64,000 nucleotides of DNA, from contig JAEZJG010000015.1 of NCBI GenBank assembly GCA_023415795.1, positions 3,611 to 67,610 of the forward strand. The letters run 5' to 3'. Source of the DNA: Bacillota bacterium. Its GTDB lineage: Bacteria > Bacillota > Clostridia > Christensenellales > SZUA-584. A program made the position numbers and the translations under genes. Position 1 is the first letter of the stretch, and each line of letters starts with the position of its first letter. Positions 26,977 to 36,751 of this stretch are shown piece after piece. Below the pieces are notes generated by a model. The model saw only the letters and a list, made by a program, of their open reading frames with translations, ran no database searches and was not told where the DNA came from.

Positions 26977-29352
26977 GTGAAGAAATCGACAGGAAACCTT
27001 TTACTGGCTTTGATGGGGCTGTGCCTTGGCGCATACGCGGTGACAGAGACGGCGGCGCCCGGCGGGCTTGGTTACATATTGTCTCCATTGAGCGCGCTGC
27101 TGGCCGGTGCGGTTACCGTGACAACCTTCCTCGTGGTGAAGGTGGCGGGGCGCTTGCGTGTGGTGTGGCTGCTGTTTGGTCTGGGCTGCTTTTGCTGGGC
27201 GGCGGCGGACGCGGTGCTGGCGGTATACGCGCTGGGCTTTGGCGTGGTGGCGGAGGAGTATCCCGTCGTCATGGTGCTGTATGGCTGCACGAACCTGTTT
27301 TTGCTCTCCTCCGTCGTTTTCTTTGTGGGGGCGCACTTCAAGCGATGGAACCGCGCAAAGCTGTTGCTGGATGCGGTATCGCTGACGGGGGTTTGCGTTT
27401 ACGCCATGTGGGTGCTGGCTTACGGCAGAAGCCCGATGTTAATTGATATGCTGCTTCAAAACGGCGTGATCTCAGCGCTGCCGATTGTAGCGGATTTTTT
27501 GGTTATTATGGGCGCGGCGCTATGGTTCCTGTCCGCGAAGAATGGTCCGGTGCCGCTCTATGTTGTGCTGGCAATGCTCTCTGTGGCATCGTTTTCGCTG
27601 GTAGACCTCGTGTACTGGCAGGTCAGCTACGAGGGCGGCTACTATCCGGGATCAGTGCTGGACGTGCTGGCGATGGCTTCGCTGATGGTGGGCGCTGCCG
27701 GAGGCACGCTGCGGCTGGGGTCGGTGGTCATCACGCCGATACCCACCGGTATGCCGGGTCGAAAAACCGAGCGTTTAATCAAGGAAGGAATACTGCTGCT
27801 GCTGCCGCTGCTTGCCATGCTTGTCAGCGGCTTTGTCGTTGTTGAGCTGGTGGTTTATTTGGTGGCGGTTGTGATATACAAGAGCGTCAGCGTCAACTTT
27901 GAGGCGGGCATACGCCGCGAGCTGCAGCTGCGTCAGGAGAAGAAGACAAATCAGGAGCTGTCGCAGGTGGTCGAGCAGAACACGATGGATCTGATGCTGA
28001 AAAATGAGGAGCTGCAGCGCAAGAACGAAGAGCTGCTGCTGGTGTCCAGCAACGACATGCTGACCAGCCTGTTTAACCGGCGTTACATTATGGACAAGCT
28101 GCAGATCAGTCTGGATCAGCTAAAGGCGGGGCAGTATGTGGCGCTGCTGTATATCGATCTGGATCGCTTCAAGGTGATCAACGATATGTATGGCCACGAG
28201 ATGGGCGATAAGGTGCTGGTGGAAATATCAAGCAGGCTCAAGCAGTTTTCGTGCGGGCACGTGATGCTGGCGCGAATGGGCGGCGACGAGTTTGTGATGG
28301 TGCTGACGGGGCTGGCAGAGATTCGGGAAGCCGCTGAATACGCGGCGAAGATCATTGAGCAGTGCGGGCAAAACATTTACGTGGGCGATTATGTGTTCAG
28401 CCCCTCGATGTGCATCGGCATCTCCCTCTATCCGCTGGACGCGGAGGATGTGGGCACGATGCTCAAGAACGCGGATATCGCGCTGTATCACGCCAAGGAG
28501 CAGGGGACGGGGCGTTTTGCTGTGTTCAGCCGCATGATCCGGCAGAAGTCTCAGCGGCGCAACACCATCGAGATGCTGCTGCGCTCGGATGATATTACCT
28601 CGGAGTTTACGCTGCACTACCAGCCGCAGTTCTCGATACCCGATCAGAGGCTGATTGCGGCGGAGGCGCTGCTGCGCTGGAAGAGCCCGCAATTGGGCAA
28701 TGTACCGCCCGCCGAGTTTATTCCCATCGCCGAGGAGACAGACCGCATTAACCACATCGGCTTGTGGGTGCTGGGGCAGGCCACGGCGCAGATTGCCCAG
28801 TGGAACAGCCGTTTTGGCGGCGGTTTGGTGATGGGCGTCAATATATCGCCCAAGCAGCTCAACAGCTCGCGGCTGATGGAGAAGCTGCAAAACCTGTCGG
28901 ACAGCAGCGGCTTTAACCCGGCGTGGCTGGATATCGAGATCACGGAAAGCGCGGCGCTGGAGGACGATTATCGTCTGTCGCAGATATTCCACCTGTTCAA
29001 GGCCATCGGTATGTCGGTGTCTATCGACGACTTTGGCGCGGGCTATTCGTCCATCATGTCGCTCAAGCAATACTCGTTCGACCGCATCAAGATCGCCAAG
29101 CCGTTGATCGACTCGATAACAGCCAGCGACCGCAACGAGCACATCGTGAGGGCGCTGGTGTTGCTGGCGCGCTCCATCGGCATGAAGACCATAGCGGAGG
29201 GCGTGGAAACCACGGCACAACTATACCGTCTGGCGGCAATCGGGTGCGATCAGATTCAAGGGTTTTTGCTGGGAGAACCGGTGCCGGCGGAACGCTTCGA
29301 GGAGCTTTACCTGATGCCTGCGCGGGGCGGCGTGGGCTCTGCCGGACGGTGA
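26977..29352 (+). CDS. Membrane GGDEF-EAL protein (c-di-GMP metabolism), paralogue 1
   Basis: A GTG start follows a GGAAGG site. The 791-residue protein has about eight hydrophobic segments in its first 310 residues, a coiled-coil linker, a GGDEF domain with intact active-site GGDEF (about residue 433) and LYIDLDRFKVINDMYGH. A complete EAL domain follows (EALLRW about 563, NISPKQL, EITES, DDFGAGYSS, IKIAK, EGVET). It could both make and degrade c-di-GMP; the net activity cannot be read. The membrane sensor does not match a known named input domain. A paralogue of the same layout follows 147 bp downstream. Confidence 0.93.
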   Translation: MKKSTGNLLLALMGLCLGAYAVTETAAPGGLGYILSPLSALLAGAVTVTTFLVVKVAGRLRVVWLLFGLGCFCWAAADAVLAVYALGFGVVAEEYPVVMVLYGCTNLFLLSSVVFFVGAHFKRWNRAKLLLDAVSLTGVCVYAMWVLAYGRSPMLIDMLLQNGVISALPIVADFLVIMGAALWFLSAKNGPVPLYVVLAMLSVASFSLVDLVYWQVSYEGGYYPGSVLDVLAMASLMVGAAGGTLRLGSVVITPIPTGMPGRKTERLIKEGILLLLPLLAMLVSGFVVVELVVYLVAVVIYKSVSVNFEAGIRRELQLRQEKKTNQELSQVVEQNTMDLMLKNEELQRKNEELLLVSSNDMLTSLFNRRYIMDKLQISLDQLKAGQYVALLYIDLDRFKVINDMYGHEMGDKVLVEISSRLKQFSCGHVMLARMGGDEFVMVLTGLAEIREAAEYAAKIIEQCGQNIYVGDYVFSPSMCIGISLYPLDAEDVGTMLKNADIALYHAKEQGTGRFAVFSRMIRQKSQRRNTIEMLLRSDDITSEFTLHYQPQFSIPDQRLIAAEALLRWKSPQLGNVPPAEFIPIAEETDRINHIGLWVLGQATAQIAQWNSRFGGGLVMGVNISPKQLNSSRLMEKLQNLSDSSGFNPAWLDIEITESAALEDDYRLSQIFHLFKAIGMSVSIDDFGAGYSSIMSLKQYSFDRIKIAKPLIDSITASDRNEHIVRALVLLARSIGMKTIAEGVETTAQLYRLAAIGCDQIQGFLLGEPVPAERFEELYLMPARGGVGSAGR

Positions 29353-29499
29353 AAGTATAAGCGGGAAATTGTGCGTATAAAGGGATTGCAATTTCGCTAA
29401 ATAGGAAGTATTCTTAATAATATTTTATGCATCGTCATGCACAAAGGCGGTGTCCGCTCCACAAAGGCGTGGCTTGCGGGTAAGAAGAGAGTGATAAAC

Positions 29500-31893
29500 T
29501 TGAAGAAATCGACGTTTATTTTTCTTATAAGTGCGCTGGGTGCTTTTCTGGCAGCCTATGCCGCTGCTATTGTGGGGGGCAATGTGACAGCCCCTTACAT
29601 TATGGCTCCGCTGGGAGCGCTGGCAGCGGGCGTGATTACGCTGAATGCATACATTAAGCCGCTGGCACAGCGCGCCGTTCCCGTTATCTGGCTGCTGCTC
29701 AGCGCTGCTTTTTTTACGTGGGCGGCTGCCGAGGTGCTCAGAGCCGTTCGGGAGCTGGGCATGGGCGCCAGCGCTACTGAAAACCTCACGATACTGCATC
29801 TTAGGACCATAATGAACCTCGCCACGTTTGTCAGCTCAACCATCTTCATCATCAATCAGGTGAAAAGGTGGAACCGCGCCAAGCTGGTGCTGGATGCCGT
29901 GATGTATTCTATCATGGTGCTAACCACCTTCTGGATACTGCTGCTGAACAGAGACATAACGCTTGTCGGCCTCATATTGCGCGACGGCCCGTTGTCGGCG
30001 GGCAGCATATTGTCGGACGTGCTGTCGTTCATGATGCTGGCGATATGGATACTGTCCGTTAAAAGAGGCAAAGTACCGCTGCACATTTCTTTTGTGGTGG
30101 CGGGGATGATGATGTTTGTGCTGACGGATTTGTATAGTTATCACGTTGTTCTCAACGTGGGGTATAGCGCAGGGTCGTTTATCAATGTGCAGTATATGGG
30201 CGCGATGCTGCTGATTGCCTTGGGCGGGATTGTTCGTCTTTATCGCAAAAACATAACGACAGCGCAAACGCTCAACGTGTTCGGCAACCGAGTCAGCCTG
30301 ATCGTCAAGTATACCGTGCTGCTGGCTGTACCGCTGGCGGCGATGGCGGTAACACGTTTTGTGGCGTATGAGCTGTTAATCTATCTGGTGCTTGTGGCGG
30401 CGTACGCAGTAATCAGCTTTTACTTTATGACGGCGATCAAGAAGGATGTGATGCTGGTTGAGGAGCGTCGGATCAACAACGAGCTGGAGCAGATTATTGC
30501 CAGCCACACGCAGGATCTGCGCAGCATGAACGAGGCGCTGGCTCAGAAGAACGACGAGCTGAGGATCAAGAACGACGAGCTGGCTGTTATCTCTAACCGG
30601 GACATGCTGACGGGCTTGTATAACCGCCGCTACCTGCTGCAATGGCTGGAGGAGCATATAAGCCAGCAGGGCGGGGGAGAGCCGCTGACGCTCATGTATA
30701 TCGACATCGACCGCTTCAAGCTGATCAACGATACGTATGGGCATGAGCTGGGCGATAAGGTGCTGGTGGAGTTCGCCAAATGCCTCTCGGAGATAAGCTG
30801 CGACTGCTCTGTGCTGGCGCGAATGGGCAGCGACGAGTTTGTGTATGTATACACCCGCGACTGCGATAACCAATTTGCCGCAGGGCTGGCGCAGAAGATC
30901 GGCAGCTATTGCAGACGCGTGATATATGTGGACGGCTACGAGTTTAGCCTGGAGGCGAGCATCGGTATTTCCAAGTATCCCATTGACGCACAGAGCGTGG
31001 GCAGTCTGCTGAGAAACGCGGACATTGCGCTGTTCAGCGCGAAGGAGCGCGGCGTGGGGCGCACCGTCACCTTCAGCGAAATGATCCGTCAGAAAACGCA
31101 GCGGCGCAATACCATTGAAATGCTGCTGCGCCAGCCGGACATAACGCGCGAGATGCTGCTGTATTACCAGCCCCAGTTCTCGGTGCCGGACAACAAGCTG
31201 ATTGGCGCAGAGGCGCTGCTGCGCTGGCGCAATCCCGACATTGGCATGATACCGCCCGGCGAGTTTATCCCCATTGCGGAGGAATCCGACAGCATTAACA
31301 ACATCGGCATATGGGTATTGCAGCAGGCGGCGCAGCAGGCAGCCAAGTGGAACACGCAATACGGCGGCGCTCTGGTGGTGGGTGTAAACGTATCGCCCCG
31401 GCAACTGAACAGCTCCAGTTTGATTAGCCAGCTCAACAGCCTGAAGAACCGCACCGATTTTGATCCGGCGTGGCTGGACATTGAGGTGACCGAGAGCGTG
31501 GCGATGGAAGGCGAATACCGGCTGACACAGATATTCAGCCTGTTCAAATCCATCGGCATGTCCACCTCCATCGACGATTTCGGCACGGGCTATTCGTCCA
31601 TATCGTCGCTGAAAAACTTCCCGTTCGACCGCATCAAGATCGCCAAGCCGCTGGTGGATTCGCTGACGGTGAAGGAGAAGGATGAGCAGATCGTGAAGGC
31701 GATTGTGCTGCTGGCGGATGCCATCGGCATGAAAACCATTGCGGAGGGCGTGGAAACGCAGGCACAGTATAACAAGCTCAAGGAGCTGGGGTGCGATCAG
31801 ATTCAGGGCTATCTGCTGGGCAGGCCTGTTCCCGCGGAGGAGTTTGAGGCATTGTACCTGTGCCAGAAGACAAACGTGAACACCGCTTCGTAG
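29500..31893 (+). CDS. Membrane GGDEF-EAL protein, paralogue 2 with GSDEF active site
   Basis: The start is uncertain. I choose the TTG at 29500 because its LKKST aligns with the VKKST start of paralogue 1; an upstream ATG (29437) or GTG (29491) would add 21 or 3 residues. The layout matches paralogue 1: eight membrane segments, coiled coil, GGDEF domain and EAL domain with EALLRW, NVSPRQL, EVTES, DDFGTGYSS and EGVET. The cyclase signature reads GSDEF instead of GGDEF, a change in the GTP-contacting turn that may weaken or abolish synthesis and leave a phosphodiesterase. Tandem duplication followed by divergence of the cyclase site is the simplest history. Confidence 0.9.
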   Translation: MKKSTFIFLISALGAFLAAYAAAIVGGNVTAPYIMAPLGALAAGVITLNAYIKPLAQRAVPVIWLLLSAAFFTWAAAEVLRAVRELGMGASATENLTILHLRTIMNLATFVSSTIFIINQVKRWNRAKLVLDAVMYSIMVLTTFWILLLNRDITLVGLILRDGPLSAGSILSDVLSFMMLAIWILSVKRGKVPLHISFVVAGMMMFVLTDLYSYHVVLNVGYSAGSFINVQYMGAMLLIALGGIVRLYRKNITTAQTLNVFGNRVSLIVKYTVLLAVPLAAMAVTRFVAYELLIYLVLVAAYAVISFYFMTAIKKDVMLVEERRINNELEQIIASHTQDLRSMNEALAQKNDELRIKNDELAVISNRDMLTGLYNRRYLLQWLEEHISQQGGGEPLTLMYIDIDRFKLINDTYGHELGDKVLVEFAKCLSEISCDCSVLARMGSDEFVYVYTRDCDNQFAAGLAQKIGSYCRRVIYVDGYEFSLEASIGISKYPIDAQSVGSLLRNADIALFSAKERGVGRTVTFSEMIRQKTQRRNTIEMLLRQPDITREMLLYYQPQFSVPDNKLIGAEALLRWRNPDIGMIPPGEFIPIAEESDSINNIGIWVLQQAAQQAAKWNTQYGGALVVGVNVSPRQLNSSSLISQLNSLKNRTDFDPAWLDIEVTESVAMEGEYRLTQIFSLFKSIGMSTSIDDFGTGYSSISSLKNFPFDRIKIAKPLVDSLTVKEKDEQIVKAIVLLADAIGMKTIAEGVETQAQYNKLKELGCDQIQGYLLGRPVPAEEFEALYLCQKTNVNTAS

Positions 31894-32005
31894 GCAGGGG
31901 CAGGGGGCGTTTACAGACCGCCTGTGTGCCCGCTGTGCGGCTTTTGCGGCGCGGGGGCGATAGTTGCCCTGCATCTGCATCTAGGGCGCGAATACAGACC
32001 CTCAC

Positions 32006-32028
32006 GGCGTTGACAAAACGCCTTTTTT
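32006..32028 (+). terminator. Rho-independent terminator
   Basis: GGCGTT (32006-32011), a five-base loop and AACGCC (32017-32022) are followed by six T residues. It terminates the GGDEF-EAL pair. Confidence 0.8.
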
Positions 32029-32062
32029 GTTGGCACAGGGAAGGAGGGCAAGCAGCGCAGTG

Positions 32063-32827
32063 TTATTCTGCTGTGTCAAACACCCACTCGCGGGTGAGAT
32101 CACCGCAGGTGACGGTGAGAATGGAGCCGTCACGGTAGACTCCGTCGGGTAATTCGCAAATGCCATCCTGTCTAAAATAATCTGTGAAATCAATACTTTT
32201 CTTATTAAGCTGGTAAATATCCGGCAGCGGGTTTCCGTTGAGCGACAGACGCGCGGGAAACGGTGTACGGCGGACGCTGATATAGACCGTCACGTCTTCA
32301 TCAGGAGGGATGGTTATCGGGATGGGATCGGATTCGTCAAAAGTCAGTGTATCGTCATAGTACGTTTCTTCACCTTTAACACGCACTTCGATGATCCCGC
32401 CGCCATCCAGTTGGCTGCGGATAAATGATACGGTGAACCCACACAGAAAAGTAGATGCTGCGCAAGGAATCAGCAATAAGATAGAAACGATTCTGCTTGC
32501 TGCAGAAAAGCTATACTTCGAAGCCTTTTTCCATTCTTCAGTATCCATTTGCAAAAGGGTGAATTTTGTACGCCTGTATTTAATTATCGGCAGGATAAAG
32601 AAGATCAAATAATAAGCAAAAAGAATGTCGATAGAAGTACCACTCCAAATAATACCTAACGCATCTAAAATGATACTTGCTATTAGAAGCACTAAGAGTA
32701 TACCTAAAACAATCCGAAGTACTAAGCTAATTTTCTTTTCAACAATTGCGAAGTATTGATCGTTACTTCTGATGTAGTTGCGTTCTCTGCGAAAGAAATA
32801 GTCTTTAAAAGTCGGCTTGTCGTTCAT
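32063..32827 (-). CDS. Membrane protein of unknown function
   Basis: The ATG at 32827 follows a GGAGGG site and is preferred to an in-frame ATG 46 codons upstream. The 254-residue protein has a short charged N-terminus, two adjacent membrane helices at about residues 35-85 (VLRIVLGILLVLLIASIIL, ILFAYYLIFFILPII) and a third at about 120-145. An extracytoplasmic C-terminal beta-rich domain of about 100 residues follows (IEVRVKGEETYYDDTLTF...). I do not recognise the family. It lies between the GGDEF-EAL terminator and the sugar locus and has no operon partner. Confidence 0.75.
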   Translation of the reverse strand: MNDKPTFKDYFFRRERNYIRSNDQYFAIVEKKISLVLRIVLGILLVLLIASIILDALGIIWSGTSIDILFAYYLIFFILPIIKYRRTKFTLLQMDTEEWKKASKYSFSAASRIVSILLLIPCAASTFLCGFTVSFIRSQLDGGGIIEVRVKGEETYYDDTLTFDESDPIPITIPPDEDVTVYISVRRTPFPARLSLNGNPLPDIYQLNKKSIDFTDYFRQDGICELPDGVYRDGSILTVTCGDLTREWVFDTAE

Positions 32828-32940
32828 GCACCCTCCTTGGTTGTATTGGGAGAGGAGTCTATATTTACTATAACACAAAACTGGAAGCTGCCGCAATGGA
32901 TGACAATTTGATAATGTTCCGTCAGCGATGTCGAATATAA

Positions 32941-32981
32941 AAACAGGGCTTCGGCGCTTTTGCAATGCCGGAGCCCTGTTT
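32941..32981 (-). terminator. Terminator of the ABC-transporter operon
   Basis: A 15-bp stem (32941-32955 with 32967-32981, one G-T pair) with an 11-base loop is followed on the minus strand by a T-rich tail. It lies 67 bp after the permease stop codon and ends the deoC-to-permease operon. Confidence 0.85.
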
Positions 32982-33047
32982 ATGTGTTGTTTTGCGGCTG
33001 TATCGCACAGCCTGTATGCATCTGCCGGACGAAGGGGAAAGGCTTTT

Positions 33048-34010
33048 CTAGCGCTCTTTCTCCTTGCGCTGCAGCAGCACGGCGACGATGATGATGATAC
33101 CCTTGAACGCGTTCACGAGGTAAACGTCCACGCCGATGAGTGTCAGTATGTTGTTGATGATACCCAGTATCAATATACCGAATATGGTGCCGATGAGGCT
33201 GCCCTTGCCGCCTTCCATCGCGATGCCGCCCACAACCGCCATAGCGATGGCGTTAAGCTCATACGCGTTACCGGAGGAGGTCGAGTTGATGGAGTTCATG
33301 CGCGAAGCTTCTGTGATGGCCGCCACAGCAACCGCGAAGCCCAGCAGCATGAAAGAGATGATGCGGATGCGGTCTGTGTTGATGCCCGACAGGCGGGTGG
33401 CTTTCTCGTTGGAGCCTACGGCATAGATGTGACGCCCAAGGCGTGTATACTTCGAGATGTAGAAGTACAGCGCGAACATCAGCAGGAAGTATACGATGGA
33501 CATGGGCAGGAAGCCGAACAGGTTGGTGTTGGATATCGACTTGAACGCGTCTACCGTGCCCGTGAAGCCGCCGCCCTTCATGAAGAACATGCAGAAGGAG
33601 CGATAGATGTATTGCATGCCCAGCGTCACGATGAAGGAAGGCACACGGCCCTTGGTAACCACAAGACCGACCAGGAAGGACAGCGTGCAGCTAAAAGCGA
33701 TGGCTGCGATGATACCCAGCGCGATGTTGCCCGTGGTGTTGATGATCGTTATCAGCACTGCCGCCACAGCAACCAGCTGCGAGCTGACCGAAAGATCGAT
33801 GTTGCCGGATATGATAACGAAGGACATACCAAAGGCGATGATGCCGATAACAGCGTTGTTGCGCAGTATGTTGATAAAGTTCTGCGGCGCTAGGAAGGTG
33901 GTGCCCTGAAGCAATGTAGCGATGATAATCATGCAGATTGTGACCAGTATGATGCTGTATTCGCTCGCAAGCTTCTTGAAACCAGATTTTACGTTTCCGT
34001 TGTTTTGCAT
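33048..34010 (-). CDS. Sugar ABC transporter permease, ribose (RbsC) type
   Basis: The 320-residue membrane protein has about nine hydrophobic segments. It carries the conserved BPD_transp_2 motifs of RbsC/XylH-type permeases: GMSFVIISGNIDLSVSSQ in the first half, the EAA-like region with AVGSNEKATRLSGINTDR, and ELNAIAMAVVGGIAMEGGKGS near the end. It forms the membrane channel with the ATPase encoded 23 bp upstream. It is the last gene of a seven-gene minus-strand operon and is followed by a terminator. Only one permease is encoded, so it probably works as a homodimer. Confidence 0.94.
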   Translation of the reverse strand: MQNNGNVKSGFKKLASEYSIILVTICMIIIATLLQGTTFLAPQNFINILRNNAVIGIIAFGMSFVIISGNIDLSVSSQLVAVAAVLITIINTTGNIALGIIAAIAFSCTLSFLVGLVVTKGRVPSFIVTLGMQYIYRSFCMFFMKGGGFTGTVDAFKSISNTNLFGFLPMSIVYFLLMFALYFYISKYTRLGRHIYAVGSNEKATRLSGINTDRIRIISFMLLGFAVAVAAITEASRMNSINSTSSGNAYELNAIAMAVVGGIAMEGGKGSLIGTIFGILILGIINNILTLIGVDVYLVNAFKGIIIIVAVLLQRKEKER

Positions 34011-34033
34011 ACTCGTGTGTTCTCCTTAAATTA

Positions 34034-35545
34034 TTATAACAAACCGCCCGTGGACAGTATCATAATATTTTCTTCTGATATCTCTTTGCGGGAGAGCTCG
34101 CCGCGCATCTCGCCGTGATACATAACCATAACTCTGTCACAAAGCTTGAAGATTTCCTGCGCCTCGCCGCTGGCGACGATGACTGCCATGCCTTCCTTAG
34201 CAAGCTCCATAATCAGCGAGTAGATTTCGTTCTTCGCGCCGACGTCCACGCCTTGTGTGGGGTTGGAGAGTATCATTACATCCGGCTTGGCGATAATCCA
34301 CTTGGACAGCACAACCTTTTGCTGGTTGCCGCCGGAGAGGCTGGTGATCTTGTTGGCGAGATTAGCCACCTTGATGCTCAGCTTTTCGCGATACTCCTCA
34401 GCGGCCTTGCGCTCAAGCCGGGGGCGCAGTGTGGGGCCGGTGCGGAACTTATCCAGCGTCACGATCGTGATGTTTTCCTGAACGGAAAGGTCTTTGATGA
34501 TGGCGTTCTCTTTACGGTTCGAAGGAAGAAACCCGATGCCATGCTTTTTGCCCTGAGAGGGGTGATTGATGGAAACCGGCTTGCCCTTGAGCTTGATGGT
34601 GCCTGAGGTTTTGTGCAGGTCTCCAAACAGCGCGCGGACAAGCTCGTCTTTGCCGTCGCCCAGAAGACCGGTAAGCCCCAGAATCTCGCCCTTGCGCAGC
34701 TTGAAGCTGATGTCTTTAACGCGGGTGTCTACCGTGAGGTTCTCGACTTCGAGCACCACATCGCCGATGTTGTGCTCTTCGTATATCTCAACGCCCAGAA
34801 CGTCGCGGCCCACCATCATGCGGGCGATGTCTGCCTGCGACACCTTGCAGCCGCCGGGCTGGCAGATGCAGCCGTCTGAGATTTTCTCGCCGTTACGCAA
34901 AACGGTATAGCTGTCGCAGAAGTCTACCACTTCGCCCAGCTTATGAGATATAAATATTACTGAAACGCCATGATCTGTGGTTAGCCCACGCATGATGGCA
35001 AAAACATTCTCGATTTCTTTTTGTGTCAGCGAGGTTGTCGGTTCGTCCATGATGATCAGCTTTGCGTTGCGTAACAAAGACTTAGCGATTTCGACAATCT
35101 GCTTATAGGATGTTTCAAGATCGCGCATCATCGATTTGGGATTTATCTTGATGTTCATGCGCGCGAAGACTTCTTCTGTTTGGCGGCACATCTGCTTGAC
35201 ATCAAGCTTGCCGGTTTTAGAGCGCAGCTCGTAGCCTAAGAACATGTTTTCGTAAACCATGAGATCGTTCACAACGTTGAGTTCCTGATGAATAAAGGCA
35301 ACGCCTTTAGCTTGAGAATCTGCGGGGCTGTTGAGCTTAACCTCTGTGCCAAAGAGGGCGATAGTTCCGCGATCCATGGGGGTGACACCACCTAAGATGT
35401 TCATCAAGGTCGTTTTTCCCGCGCCATTTTCCCCCAACAGTGCGTGAATTTCTCCCTGTTTGACGACGAAATCGACTCCTCTGAGAACGGACACGCCGCT
35501 GTACGATTTATCGATTCCCGTCATTTGCAATGCGTTTTCAGCCAT
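34034..35545 (-). CDS. Sugar ABC transporter ATP-binding protein with two ATPase domains (RbsA/MglA type)
   Basis: The ATG at 35545 has an AAGGAG site. The 503-residue protein contains two ABC domains. The first has Walker A GENGAGKTT (about residues 35-43) and the Walker B segment LIIMDEPTTSLT. The second, as usual for this family, has a degenerate P-loop (GLLGDGKDE) but an intact signature LSGGNQQKV and VMILSNPTQGVD. It energises uptake of a monosaccharide-like substrate through the downstream permease. The upstream gene encodes the matching binding lipoprotein. Confidence 0.95.
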   Translation of the reverse strand: MAENALQMTGIDKSYSGVSVLRGVDFVVKQGEIHALLGENGAGKTTLMNILGGVTPMDRGTIALFGTEVKLNSPADSQAKGVAFIHQELNVVNDLMVYENMFLGYELRSKTGKLDVKQMCRQTEEVFARMNIKINPKSMMRDLETSYKQIVEIAKSLLRNAKLIIMDEPTTSLTQKEIENVFAIMRGLTTDHGVSVIFISHKLGEVVDFCDSYTVLRNGEKISDGCICQPGGCKVSQADIARMMVGRDVLGVEIYEEHNIGDVVLEVENLTVDTRVKDISFKLRKGEILGLTGLLGDGKDELVRALFGDLHKTSGTIKLKGKPVSINHPSQGKKHGIGFLPSNRKENAIIKDLSVQENITIVTLDKFRTGPTLRPRLERKAAEEYREKLSIKVANLANKITSLSGGNQQKVVLSKWIIAKPDVMILSNPTQGVDVGAKNEIYSLIMELAKEGMAVIVASGEAQEIFKLCDRVMVMYHGEMRGELSRKEISEENIMILSTGGLL

Positions 35546-35658
35546 GCTTTTTCTCCTTGCATGTATCGTCTTTATTTGCGGCGACAATAACCGCAGAAAT
35601 TTTGCCTCAAGGGGAGGCAGCGCCCCCCCTTGAAGCGAGTGTTCCTAAATGCTAGTCC

Positions 35659-36693
35659 TCAGAACGGAGCATCCGGGGTGATGTGGTTCTCATCCAGCCA
35701 AGCCTGGTAGGTGTCCTTTGTCAGGCTCTTAGCGGGGATGATGGTCTTCTGGTCAAAGCTTTCGCCATTGATCAGGCCAGCAGCGATCTCAACGCACTTG
35801 ATCATCATGTAGGGATCATACGTCTGAGAAGAAATCGCCATTTCCGGATACTGGTCCATAACCTTGAAGTATGCCTGAGCGCCGCCGCCGCCAGTGATGG
35901 CTTTGATTTCGCCCATACGGCCGTTCTCAACGATAGCCTGGATCAGGCCGATGGAGAGCTCGTCGTCGGTGGAGTAGATGGCGTCGATTCCGTCCGGATG
36001 AGCGGTCAGAACGTCGGTCATCAGCGCCAGACCGGATTCGGGAGCGCCGTTCGGTGCGCCGTACTCATCCAGCACTTTGATGTTAGGATACTTTTCGGCA
36101 ATGGTGTCTCTAAATCCTTGTACGCGAACATTGAAAATTTCGCCGTAGGCAGGAATGTTAGCGATAACGACATCGCCTTCGCCGCCCAGGATCTCGCCGA
36201 TGTACTCAGCGCCCAGAACGCCCATCTGGTAGTTGTCGCCAGCTACGTAGTAATCCGGCTGAACAGCACCCAGCGTGCGGTCGAAGTTGATCAGCGTGAT
36301 GCCGGCATCCTGAATTCTCTGTGCAGCCGCTTCGAGGGTATCGTTGTGCGGGAAGAGAATGATGTACTTGCAGCCCAGCTGGATCAGCTCATCAATCTGG
36401 TTAGCCTGGTCGTTTTCGCTAGCGGACGCAACAAGGCGATAGTTGAGGCCAAGTCTGTCAGCCGTCGTCTTAGCAGCCCACTGAACCGCAGCAACCCAGC
36501 CTGTGGGAGCTTCGGGAACAGCGATACCAACCAGCGGCTGGTCGCCAGCCGGTTCTTCCGCAGCAGGAGCTTCCGTAGCAGCAGGAGCTTCGGTAGCAGC
36601 CGGAGCTTCCGACGGTGCAGGAGCAGAGCTGGTGCAAGCCGCCAGACCAATCGCAAGTATCAGAGATAATGCGATCATAAGAATCTTTTTCAT
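35659..36693 (-). CDS. Sugar-binding lipoprotein of the ribose-type ABC importer
   Basis: The ATG at 36693 follows an AGGAGG site. The 344-residue precursor has a lipoprotein signal peptide (LAAC lipobox, Cys about 20) and a short Ala/Pro/Glu-rich linker with repeated TEAPAA units. A periplasmic-binding fold of the ribose/galactose class follows (VGIAVPEAPTGWVAAVQWAAK, GCKYIILFPHND, TLINFDRTLG, IYSTDDELSIGLIQAI). The ligand is probably a monosaccharide or polyol and cannot be named. The gene lies between the epimerase-like gene and the ATPase gene in one operon. Confidence 0.93.
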   Translation of the reverse strand: MKKILMIALSLILAIGLAACTSSAPAPSEAPAATEAPAATEAPAAEEPAGDQPLVGIAVPEAPTGWVAAVQWAAKTTADRLGLNYRLVASASENDQANQIDELIQLGCKYIILFPHNDTLEAAAQRIQDAGITLINFDRTLGAVQPDYYVAGDNYQMGVLGAEYIGEILGGEGDVVIANIPAYGEIFNVRVQGFRDTIAEKYPNIKVLDEYGAPNGAPESGLALMTDVLTAHPDGIDAIYSTDDELSIGLIQAIVENGRMGEIKAITGGGGAQAYFKVMDQYPEMAISSQTYDPYMMIKCVEIAAGLINGESFDQKTIIPAKSLTKDTYQAWLDENHITPDAPF

Positions 36694-36751
36694 GTGTCTA
36701 TTCCTCCTATTTTTTAATTTTCCGCAGCTTACGCCGCAGAAAAACAGATAA

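Noticed and set aside
30376..31980. Long antisense ORFs such as 30376-31980 (minus) and 55185-56969 (minus)
   Set aside because: They lie opposite clear high-GC genes and have the Arg/His/Leu-rich composition of shadow frames.
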